From: Micropterus salmoides
Taxonomy: Eukaryota > Chordata > Actinopteri > Centrarchiformes > Centrarchidae
Assembly: GCF_014851395.1 (NCBI RefSeq)
Contig: NW_024040152.1
Span: forward strand, 15,464,308 to 15,528,307
Length of the DNA: 64,000 bases
Direction of reading: 5' to 3'
Part shown: piece after piece, positions 37,861 to 48,227 of the stretch
How the letters are laid out: each line of letters begins with the position of its first letter
Numbering within the stretch: the first letter of the stretch is position 1
Translations under genes and position numbers: made by a program
The notes under the pieces: model-generated
What the model saw: only the letters and a program-made list of their open reading frames with translations
The model's database searches: none
What the model was told of the DNA's origin: nothing

Positions 37861-39883
37861 TATAATACAGTAAGGTACATTATGAGACTTTGATGAGGAT
37901 AAAAGAATTTTGGGAGGCATATTAATCAAGCAAGGGAATAATTCCACAATCAAAGGAGAATCAGTCTGTTAGGTCAATATAGAAAAGCATTTCCTTTGAT
38001 CAATGACAATACTGATTTTTACCATGAGGCAAATAAGAGGTGACACAAGCAGAAAACACCATATTGAATCCATTATCAAACAATTAAAGATAAAGAAATA
38101 TGAATCACCAGCATGGCAGCAGGTTATCTGTCTTACTGCTGCATCAGACAGTGATGACAGACATCAGGTCAAAGTTCAGGTAGGATACTCCTGCAACCCA
38201 GAAAGTTATTGAAGCAACCTAATGAGGTGCTGATGGCAGTGAGGGGGGGCACAGACCAGGAGCAGCAGTTACTCAGCAGTTGTCACAGATAGGAAGCCTC
38301 AAGTTGATGTGATGTCTCCTGCCAGTTTGTTATCATGCCTGTTACACCATTGTACAACTGAGGCCAAATAAATGTGATTTTTGAACTCACTCGGCGGAGA
38401 GAAAAGACAAGGAGAGAGACAGGGAAGAAACCACCAACTCTCTACCTACCCCGATCTCAAAAGAAAAAAAACCCTACATTTTCTGTTGCGTTCAGTCTGC
38501 ACGGAGCTCAGACGACACCAAGAATGAAATCAGTTGCATGATATGAGAGTCCATGATGTCTGAATGTAAAGAAAAGGGCCATTTTGTGAGGCGGGTACTG
38601 AGAGCAAGGCTCAGACATATCTGTCAGCTAGATTCAGGATCATCTTTAGCACAAGAAAAATCATCTCCACCTTCATTTTTTTTTTTTTACAACAGTACAT
38701 CTCTCTTGATCAGAATTTATAATTAATGTAGCCTTTCACTGATAAAATAATGCACATTTCCAATTTGCCTGTTTCACATTACAGCCTGAGTAGTCGTCTA
38801 ACAGCTTAACAACCAGCGTAATGACTGTAATTTATGAGAAAGCATTACTGCATCATAACACACTACATCAGCCAGAAGAAATTAATTAACATCTTTCTGA
38901 AGGGTGCAAAGTTACCTTCGTCTACTGTGCAAAGTCACAGAAAAAGAAGAATAGTCTCAATTACATTTAAATTTCACTTAAAATTCATCTGCAAAATGAA
39001 TGCTCAGATTCCAACAAAGAAACTTGAAAGTGAGTGCAGCTGACCAAAGGTAAGAGAGTGCAGCTCATAGTTAGTAAGTCAGACCAAATCAGTGCCTTGA
39101 TGCGTGCAAGAGTCCAGCATGACAAGTTGTTGGTGACCAAAATGCTTCCACGCTACTGACCGAATCGCCAAACCCACACAGAGCAAAATATTCTAACTGA
39201 CTTGCAGATTAAAACAAACTGTCCAAAAAACATTTGGAGAAAATATGAGACAAATGAGAAAATAATTGAATGCAATCAAACTATTACAGCATCATCTGAT
39301 AATTTTTCTTTTTCTACAAATGTCCATGCGGAGAGGACCCATCCATTAGGTGTGATAGCTGCAAAGATAAGCATGAATCCATTTTGGCAATATGGTCTAA
39401 TGGTTTCATGAACATCCATTAAAGCATATATGAAAATATAAGCATGGAACCAAATTAGCACTACACTGTAATGTGGTGTAATGTGCATCTTTATTATATT
39501 CAACTTGATTGATGATCAATCTTTGCAACAACATGAGCAATTAACCCATAATGGACAGGGGAGAGATCAGTCTCTTACCTCTGTCGGTCGCGTTGGGAGG
39601 TTTTTCTATCCTGCTGTCTCTTCTCTCCGCTGGTGTCCGTGAAATATTTACCCACTCAAAGAGGTATACTGCCAGCCGTCAACGCTTGATGCTCATGAAA
39701 AAAGATCATCCTGAAAAAATGGCTTGGAGACATGCCAAAAATATGTCAAAAAGAGGAGGGTAAATAATAAGGCAATAATTCTTGCAGTTATTGAAATATT
39801 AAATAGCCAATAAGTGTATGGTTGTCTGGTGACAGTGGAGAGGTGCTTGTGTTGATGGATGGGAGAGGAGCTCTCACTGAGAC

Positions 39884-39915
39884 TGAGTGAGTGAGTGAGT
39901 GAGTGAGAGAGTGAG
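39884..39915. repeat. (GTGA)n microsatellite
   Basis: About seven GAGT units followed by GAGAGAGTGAG. Intergenic, upstream of ttyh1. Confidence 0.85.
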
Positions 39916-41554
39916 GGGGATTAAAACTGAGGAGACACCCCTCAGGGACCCTTTATCGTTGCATTGTAGCCCTTCGCAGCTTAACAGCCAAGCGACTTCA
40001 CAACACGGCAGCAACACGATATTGCCCAAAGATAATTAATCTGTTAACGGGGATTAGCAGTGGTCTAACCCCTCACTCACTTCACACTGAAATACCAGAG
40101 GCACACTTCTACCACCAACCCCCACCTACATCCACGCACACTCCCATCAACCTGACCAATCTCTGTCCAGACTACCACACTGAACCTTGACCAGATTACC
40201 GAGAGAAAGAGTAAAAATGCAGAGCTGCCAGCCAAGTGTGCGCGCTAAACAATAGTGAAAAGAGATTTTATAAAAATCCACTCACATGTTGGATGCAAAA
40301 CAGTGAACTCCTGCCTTTGACAGCACTGTTTGGCTGCGACGTGTCGAGAGCTAATGTGAGGTAGAGATGCGAATAAGCACACATAGATGGGGTGAGAATA
40401 TGGGTAGATGCAGGGAAAGGCAAGTTAAAACACTGAGGAGAGGAAAAAAGTGGGTTCCCAGAGAGTGATGCTGAGAGAGAGAGCGAGAGAGGAGGGCGGG
40501 AGAGAGATGGAGTGAACAATGAATTGAGAGAGGGGGAAAGCGGCAATGGATTTTAAGGCAAAACTAGTTTTCAGTGAAGGCTACAGAACAACACTGATTC
40601 ACTGAGGAGGCAGAGGAGAACATGCAACAACGACAGAAGTGATGAGAGCGCACCGATGGAGATGCTCTATGGGCGATTTGGTTGAGAGAAGCAAAGTGGA
40701 GATAGGATGGTGACACACAGCAAGAGTATAAAGAGTATGGTGTTTGTCTGTCATTGGAGAAAAGGGGGGCAGAGGCGAGTGAGCAAAGAGGGAGGGGGCG
40801 GTGTTAGTTTTTCTGTGTCACTGAAAGAGAGTGGGGGAAGGGAGGCAGGGAGATAATGCCAGCTAGGGAGCAAACAGTAGCGAGCCAGAGAGCATACTCA
40901 CTGACTCATATAGCCCATGTATAGTGTATGTATGTGTTTGTCTGTATCTGGGAGGAAGCGGGGAAAGATGACAGAAAATTATATTATGTATGCAAGAGCT
41001 TTTCAGGGAGCATTTACACAGCAACAGCAACAGAACTGCATCCAGGCCATCCATCACTGCACTGATAAAATATCACTACTCGCAGGATTTAAAATAACCA
41101 ACTCAATATTTAATGACCTTGGTAATCTAGTGGTTAAAATTCATTGTAAAAGCATACAGAGCCATCGGTCTTATGGAACACAGTCCATTCAGTTTTCATT
41201 CATAAAAACAGATTGTATACATTTTGGAATTACGAGTGGCAGAATCCAACCACTTTGGTTCATTCACGGCTATAAAGAAAACCTAATAGTTTCCCTTCAT
41301 AAACACTTTATGCCATGTACAAATGCCTTTATGGCAGGTGTATATGTCCGGTCTGTGTAGTTGTGAAACAGTAGATATGGTGGTGGATAAGTTGCCCACC
41401 AGATAATACATTTCTTAATATTTTAAACACATTAGGTATTCTACTCAGGGGGTCCAGAGAGTTTAATGACAGAAGAAAAATCTCTGCTTCTACAGCAGAT
41501 GATGTGTGCACTGACAGTTGATTTACACTGAGGGCTCCCTTTTGACTAGAGTTG

Positions 41555-41670
41555 CAACTACTGTGATTATCAATCAATCTGTTGAGTATTTTCTCAATTG
41601 AAATTATTCATTTTAATCAATAACATTTTAGAAAAGAAAAATTGCTTCAAATTGCCTCTTTATTTTAACC
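41555..41670. mobile_element. hAT-like MITE (TTAATCGATT family), partial
   Basis: AGAGTTGCAACTACTGTGAT then TATCAATCAATCTG and GAGTATTTTCTCAATTG resemble one terminus of the family seen at 36335-36620 and 43615-43885. The other end is not preserved. Confidence 0.45.
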
Positions 41671-42140
41671 AACAGTCAAAAAACACACATTTGCATGTTA
41701 ATATTACTATAACATAAGACATAGTACAGCAGCATCAGCATGTCTTTACAGTGGAAAAGCTAGAACTAGGGAATTAATGACATCTAATGTAGGCCCTTAA
41801 TGGATTAAAAGGCATTCAATAAGGTAAATACATGTATTTGAATCATATTGTAATTTAAGTGTAGTGGAATCCACTCGCATCTTAAAAACATTTAGAATAA
41901 TTGAAAATTGTGTGTTTGCCATTGTGCTGCAGTCCCACAGCACGTTACATTTTACTTCTTTTAGGACTTCATATAAAAATGTTTGTTTTACCCAAGATAT
42001 CATTTCAAGTGTATCTTATCTGAATTAACTTAACTTAAAACACACACTTATTTAGTAGATAAGGCCACATGGCCAGTGCAAATGTCAGAGGTATTATATC
42101 CAGTCATACCCATTAGGTGCTAACCTGCATCTATGTAGTG

Positions 42141-42162
42141 TGTGTGTGTGTGTGTGTGTGCA
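42141..42162. repeat. (GT)n microsatellite
   Basis: Eleven GT units about 35 bases beyond the leng9 stop codon, thus within its 3' UTR if transcribed. Confidence 0.85.
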
Positions 42163-42194
42163 TTTGTGAGTGTGTAAAATGGGACACTCTTCTA

Positions 42195-42836
42195 TCATCT
42201 AAGAGTTACTGTGCACACAGTCTCATAAAAACCATCTACTTTGGGACCGCCCATGGCACAAAGGTGTAAGGTGTTCACTGGTAGACGGCCAAAATTTAAA
42301 CCCTTCCCCACCTTCATGTGCCCCACCTCTTCAAAAATCCTGTCTCCCTCCTTGCCATCTACCTTGGCCAGTGTGAGGTGGTAGCGTGGGTTGTAGGAGT
42401 CCCTGTGGAGCCAGCCCTCCTTCCTGTAGGCCTCTTGCAGGCCGCTGTTGAGCTGCTGGAGATGAAGCTGAGGCTGGGGGCTCAGGAACAGCACCCTCCC
42501 ATTGAAATGTTTCAGTCTCACAGGGAAGGTTAGAGCCACGGGGGGGTTTCGATCCAAATGGGCAAACCGTCGGAGGATCTCTCTGGCAGCGGCTACCTCA
42601 GCCGGGCCGGGCAGCGACAGGAGGCACAGGGTGACGTGAAGGCTGGACGCAGTCTGCCAGTAAGGAGCAGAGGAGGGTAGAAGGGAAGTGATCTCCTCCT
42701 GCAGCTGCTGGAAAGAAGAGAGGATAGCGGGAGTGTTGGCCCTGAAGGTGATGAAGTGAGTGGGTTGTTTCTTTGGAGGACGACCACCACCATGCACCTC
42801 CTCTCTCTGCTCCAGAGGTGCTGATGGATTCTGGCT
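42195..42836 (-). CDS. leng9: leng9 terminal exon, 2H phosphoesterase
   Basis: Starts after a TATACACAG acceptor with SQNPSAPLEQREE and carries the whole 2H fold, including SLHVTLCLL and RYHLTLAKV. The open frame continues through the preceding 103-base intron and into exon 7, in a frame different from exon 7, and that part encodes a hydrophobic stretch. Confidence 0.9.
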   Translation of the reverse strand, partial: SQNPSAPLEQREEVHGGGRPPKKQPTHFITFRANTPAILSSFQQLQEEITSLLPSSAPYWQTASSLHVTLCLLSLPGPAEVAAAREILRRFAHLDRNPPVALTFPVRLKHFNGRVLFLSPQPQLHLQQLNSGLQEAYRKEGWLHRDSYNPRYHLTLAKVDGKEGDRIFEEVGHMKVGKGLNFGRLPVNTLHLCAMGGPKVDGFYETVCTVTLR

Positions 42837-45800
42837 CTGTGTATAATAGAGCAGGAACATAACGACAATCACCGTGTTAAACATGAACTGGAATAGCAGA
42901 CCAAGAACGTATTTCAGGGTGGACTGTGTTGTCACCCACCGTAGCATCTTCATCCTCCCAGCTTTCTTGCCATTCTGCAGAGGTCTTTTCCTCACCCTCC
43001 TCGTTTACACAAGCTCCTTCGTTTTGTGGTAAGGACATTTGATCTATTGAAACCTCAAGTCTAAACAATCAAAACAGGTGAGTAAAATTATTCAAGAGGC
43101 AGGAGAGCAAGATTGCTTTCTAAGACACACAATTTCCTAAATGTGTTAAGTGTGTGTTAAGTCTTAATTTGAAATAAAGAAAACCGAGTTCTGAGTTCTA
43201 ACTTTGTGTTAATTGTTATATACCAAATATATAGGTTTTATTTTTATATTAAAATCCCTATGTTATTTATTTTTGATGACTACATACAGTATTAAGTTTC
43301 TCCAGTCAAACTGGGGCAACTAGCTAATCCACCCATCACATAAAACAGCACTTGACAGCTAATGGGTTGTAGAAGCTAGCAGAGCAATATCCCGGGTCAG
43401 AGTGTGTCTTTGTTCACACATCTTAAAGACTGTGGTGTAGGACGGATATATTCATTTCTCCCTCTTCCAGTCCTCTACAGCTCCACTCTGCAATGCCATA
43501 TTCATTAAGCCATGCACGCTTTAGAATCTAATTGGATTGCTCCAAAGCTAAGAGCAATCCAATCAAATGTGAAGGATCTGATATAAATCATTCTCTTCTC
43601 ACTGAAATTCTATTTTAGATCTGCAAATAATGTTTATTATAATTTCCCACAGTCCGAGGTGACGTCATTAAATGTCTTGTTTTGTCCAAAACCCACAGCC
43701 ATTCAGTTTACTATCATCTATGACAAAGAAATGCATAAAATATTTAATCAAATTTGAAAAGCTGGAACCAGCAAACATTTGATATTTTTGCTTAAAAAAG
43801 AATAAAACTATTATTTGATTATTAACATTGTTGCAGAAAATGTATTTTATGTTGATCGACAAATTGTTGCAGCTCTAACTTCTGTGACTTTAAGTTGATA
43901 CTTTGGATTAAAGAAACAGGCTGAGTATGAAGACACTAAAAATGCTATTCTTTTGTGTTGCTATGTGTTCTCAGTTAAATTTAAATGATGAGCATGAACA
44001 CCAGACCTAATTACAGCCTCCTCCAGAACACGTGCTCCTCGTGATTCCTGTTGCTCCTGAGAAGTGTTTCCTCTACACTTTGGAGCTGCTTGTGCTGAGT
44101 CAGGGGTATGAGTATTCCTCTCACTCGGCTTCTCTTCCTCCAGATGTGTGTTCTTGGTATTACTGCAGTCCTCTGTTTTACTCTCTTCCTGCCCACGGAC
44201 AGCAGGTGGCTGCTCCTCTGTTGTATTAAGGAGGTCTTGTTGTTGTTGTTCTTGGGCTTCTGTGTTTATTTCTTGTGAAAGAAATGGTTTTATTTGGTCA
44301 TGTTATATCGTGTAGAGTGTGCTGGCTTTTGTAAATTTTGTGTAAGTTTGTAATTGGGGTAGCACTAAAAGGTCCTCTCTTACCCTTTACTTCCGCCTCT
44401 CCTCCAAAGGGGGGAGCCAGAGATTGACCAGTGGAACCAAACACCCTGTCAGTCCTGCTGTGGCGGTCCCAGACCCGGTGCCCTCTGTAGGTGAAGTACT
44501 GGATCCTGTGTCTGGGCAGGGCCATCTCAGTAGAGTAATCACAGTCGCAGAGGTCGGTGTCCCAGTTGAAGTCATTGAAAGGACGTTCCAGCACACCAAG
44601 AAAGCGATCCACATACCCCACTAAGAATTCGGATGAATCCACTGACGGGTCCCACAGAATCCGAGAGATAACTTCATCAGCTGTGCGCATGCGAGGCTTT
44701 TTGTTCACCTCTGCGTGAGATTAAGATATAAAATAAAGCGTCAAAATATATTAATGTACGAAAAAAAGGGATTAAAGATTAAAAGAAGTTACATTGGCCT
44801 CTTAAGATGTTGTATGCTGTCATTATCAGATGACAATGTAAACTAGCTAGATATAGAGTGACCTTTCGCCTCGTTGTATTTTGGCTTTGTTGCTTTGTTG
44901 ACTTTCCTCTTTTGTTTTTCCACCTTCTCTCGATCCTGTTCGTCATTTTGGTCAGGAGGCGCAGACCCTGAATCATCTATTGATGGGTCACTATGAAAAA
45001 GGAGTAAAAGCTAAAGTGGAAAGATTATCAAAATGTACATTCTCTTAAAGCATGACAAATGGAAGAAGATTTCTAAATTCCATTGGACACTGATTCATGT
45101 CTGAACTTTGTGCAGCACCCATATTTAGTCATGGCGTCAAGTATCAGTCTCTGTCTGGTGTGCAATATGATCTGTAATTAACAACTGAAATAAAAAAATA
45201 CAGAACAAGCTCCTCAATTTCCAAAGAGACTGTTTTTCTAAAACCAGATAGAGCTTAGCAATAAGGAATTAACATTCAGACAGCCATCTATTTAATACCA
45301 GCCTTTGTGATATGGTAATCTGCAAATCCATTTAATGTTGCAGTTATTAAAAATGAATTATGTTCATGTCAACTAGGAAATTAAAATTCATCTTGCTGGT
45401 GAGTTTGCTGAACAAGATAAGGCGAGCAGACCTGTGAGTCAAGCGACATCTGTGGCCAAAATGACACTTTCCCATCAGGAAAAATTGGCACACGTTGACC
45501 CCATCCTCATCCCGTTGTGCTGATTCTGTCGATGATAGAGTGACAGTAAGCAAGACAGACATGTCATTAAACTGTAATGAAAGTGAGCAACATCCCGATC
45601 TGCATTTCAGTTAAGTTAAAGAAACTTAGGAAATGTAGCGTGCCTGCCCCATAATTCTGCTGCTACAGTCAATACTGAACTGAGGAACCCACCAGACAGG
45701 TGAACCTAGAAGCCAAACTGAGAAAGAGTAAGGTAGTGGGTGCTGAAGAGAGGGAATACAGGTATAAAGGAAAGTCACACCCTGCTCGTGCATGTCCTCA

Positions 45801-47787
45801 GATTAGAGCATTCACTATTTACTAAAGCAAGCTGGATAAATGAAAATAACACTTATAGCAACATATAGCATTATGTGAGATTCATACTTGGAGCAGGGAA
45901 CGAAGTACCTGTTTCTGCTGTTTTTTTCTGCACGTGTTTCCAATACGGTAGAGTTGCGACTCCTATACAAGCCTCCATGTCCCTGAAATATGTTTATGTG
46001 TGCCAGGTCACAGATGTCAGGAACTATGATCCCAGATCCCTAATCCTGTCCTTAAAAATCAATTTTACTCGATTCCTTCTGGTCCTTATATTAAGCAGGT
46101 CTGAAACTACACTTAACAATTCAAATCAAAAATAAATAAGTTAGTAATCCCTAAGAGGAAACTGGCAGTGGGAAAAAATTATGTGTATAACATTATATTT
46201 CCTCCACGATCCAAAGAGTATCAATCATGTAACAGGTGGCAATGACTCCCCCAGAGGACTCAAATGTCAAGCCAAGTAGATGGGACGCTATTGCCTGTAA
46301 ACTCAAACACATGCCACACATGCTGCAACCCTATTTCCAGATAGGAGAACTGGAGGTGATTCACAGCCCAAACCCTTTATGTATTTGCTGTATTATCAGA
46401 GATAGCTGGCGCAGGCTCCCCAGATCATGGGGGAACATGAGCAGACGTCTAGTCTTTCAACTGCTTCCAGACGAAAGATTTCAGTGCAACTGACTGGAAG
46501 TAACTGGGTAAAATAATTATTATGAAGGCCTGTTTTCGTAGGAAAGTTTATCTGGATTTGAGCCCAGTGAGACAAGTGGGAGTATATGGAGACCATAAAG
46601 ATTCTCATATTGGATTTGGAGGTTAGAGGCGGCTCTTGACTCACTTCCTGACACTTTTCCAGCAGAGCTGGCCAACATAGTGAAGGGAAAATGTTGGATG
46701 TCATTACAGTAGTCCACACACTCATTCAGCTTTCCTTTTCACAGCAAGGGGCTCCAGGCACATAATAGCATAGACTAAATAAGACCTTACCAGAACTCAC
46801 ATTGCTCACAGTAACACAGACGTGTTGTAGACTGAGGAATTTGATAATAGTCAGTTACTTATAAAGGAGTCAGAGACTGATTTCAGTAATAACAGTCACT
46901 ACTAGATCTACTGTACATGTTGTATATACATACATGTACAATCTGCTCAATATGTGATGCATTATATGGACTTACCTATCGTTAAATAATGTCTCAAATG
47001 AAGTTAATAACCCCTGTAGACCCATTTTAAAAAAACAAACAGAATCAGTATGTGTAAAGCTACACAGGGTAATTTACCTTCTGTGGCTTTTAGGGTGACT
47101 TTGCCACTGTTGGAATCAACGGGGACCCCTGCCTCTGTGAAGTGGGTCCCATCATCTCTGTGGTCCTCTGGTCCCCCTAATCCGTCTGATGCCATGCCCA
47201 AACCTGTGATTTAAAATGCAAAGTTACTTAAAAGAAATGCTGGGCTGTATCACTCTGGTGTTTGCTGCTACACCTTTGTTTTCTTTGTTGGATCTGACAG
47301 AAAGACAAAGTACAATCGGGCACTCCTAAAACTGTAAAACTGAGTTCTCCACTCCAATTTAGCTAATGCGGAAATGATTGGTTAGCGTTGTACGATATTA
47401 CAACCCTTTAAAATACAACAACTCCTGAAATAATTATCGTAATATTTACAACATAAACACGTCCATAAAACCACCTGGAAAATGTACTTTCTTTTAATTA
47501 TTGACATACTAACCAAAGGAGCAAACGATTCTGACTTTTTAATCGAACTTTGACCCTCAGGGTTTTTTTTTAGCTCATCTGGAATTCTGGGTAATGCAGT
47601 TTCTATCTGTTTTTCGTTGAACATGCTTTTGTGGAAACATTACATGAAGCCCGATATTAGCAAATACAGCTGCTGTTTGCTGACTCTCATATGATTTAAA
47701 AAATACTCGAGATGTTTTTGATTCAACGATTAAAATTGAGAAAAGGTAGAGCTGCTTACTGCCACGCGTCACTCGTGTTCGAGTCAT
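42195..47787 (-). CDS. leng9: LENG9: CCCH finger, MJ1316 and 2H phosphoesterase
   Basis: Eight coding exons on the minus strand: 47760-47787, 47078-47203, 45432-45525, 44863-44990, 44384-44710, 44007-44271, 42940-43060 and 42195-42836. They join in phase to 576 residues (human LENG9 about 501). Domains in order: a CCCH zinc finger (Cys64, Cys72, Cys78, His82, spacing 7-5-3); a Lys/Glu-rich linker; an MJ1316/DUF504 domain at about 132-225 (ADEVISRILWD, FLVGYVDRF, HRVWDRHSRTDRVFGS); an acidic, Gln-rich linker; and an AKAP7/LigT-like 2H phosphoesterase domain at about 385-576 with both HxT motifs (His430/Thr432 and His516/Thr518). Family knowledge suggests RNA binding and processing of 2',3'-cyclic phosphate or 2'-5' linked ends; substrate unknown. 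Exons 1 and 6 are the least certain; translation could instead begin at Met13 or in exon 2. It shares a promoter with flcn. Confidence 0.88.
43615..43885. mobile_element. hAT-like MITE (TTAATCGATT family), copy 3
   Basis: Contains GACGTCATTAAATGTCTTGT then TTTGTCCAAAACCCA and ends TTGATCGACAAATTGTTGCA before GCTCTAAC, the inverted terminus of this fish family. It lies in leng9 intron 6. Confidence 0.65.
44007..44271 (-). CDS. leng9: leng9 linker exon (predicted)
   Basis: Encodes an acidic, Gln-run-containing linker (NTEAQEQQQQDLL, THLEEEKPSE). Support: an open frame in the required phase, an AAG acceptor, and an AG-GTCTGG donor that gives the phase needed by exon 7. There is no domain conservation to confirm it. 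The GTC donor is weak, though two other leng9 donors share that trait. Confidence 0.55.
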
Positions 47788-47870
47788 AGACTGTAGAGCG
47801 CGTGACTCTGAATCACATGATATGCTCTGTTATTGCCAGTTACCAGCTACACAGAAGGAAAACAGAGCAA
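47788..47870. promoter_or_regulatory. Shared divergent promoter of leng9 and flcn
   Basis: The leng9 ATG (minus strand) is at 47787, and a likely untranslated flcn exon (ending AAG at 48075, donor GTAAGACT) begins within roughly the next hundred bases on plus. The interval has CpG-containing sequence around 47760-47810 and no TATA box. Transcription start sites are inferred, not seen. Confidence 0.55.
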
Positions 47871-48227
47871 GAAAGGTGGAAAATCCCTAAATCTGAGGCA
47901 TTGAGGATCATGGATTTTGGAAAAACGGACTCATTGAAGAATTGAGTTTGTTTTATACCTCTGTTTTAATATGCTGCTTTTTATAACGGCTTTATGGACA
48001 TCGCGACAAATGAATGTCCTTTTGTGAGGTACCACTGAGCACCAGTCATTTGTTGAACTTGGCTCTGTACTGAAGGTAAGACTATGTGATACTAACAGCT
48101 TGAATGACCTAGTGTGACCTAGTGATGTCAGTGACTGACCAGAAATTATGTAATGAACTGCTTGTTAACGCTTACATCAAAATCAAACCATATTCAGCAC
48201 AATAAACGTGAATTTTCTCCCTCTCAG

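Larger units (their letters stand above)
35880..42190. other. Repeat-rich intergenic region ttyh1-leng9
   Basis: No coding gene is supported in these 6.3 kb; the open frames are short and lack splice partners. The region holds MITE copies, a dispersed fish repeat at 37715-37860, a (GTGA)n run near 39884-39912, purine-rich stretches at 40440-40900, and probably the unlocated first exon and promoter of ttyh1. An AAATAAATGTG at 38368 follows TTGTACAACTGAGGCC and may be a LINE-like tail. Confidence 0.55.

Noticed and set aside
37513..37953. 146-residue minus-strand open frame
   Set aside because: It overlaps a dispersed fish repeat and has AT-driven Tyr/Phe/Ile composition; no domain seen.
40917..41360. 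147-residue plus-strand open frame
   Set aside because: No recognisable motif, splice sites or codon bias; intergenic AT-rich sequence.
44011..44196. 61-residue Arg-rich frame in leng9 exon 6
   Set aside because: It is out of phase with the neighbouring leng9 exons; the frame chosen instead continues the gene.
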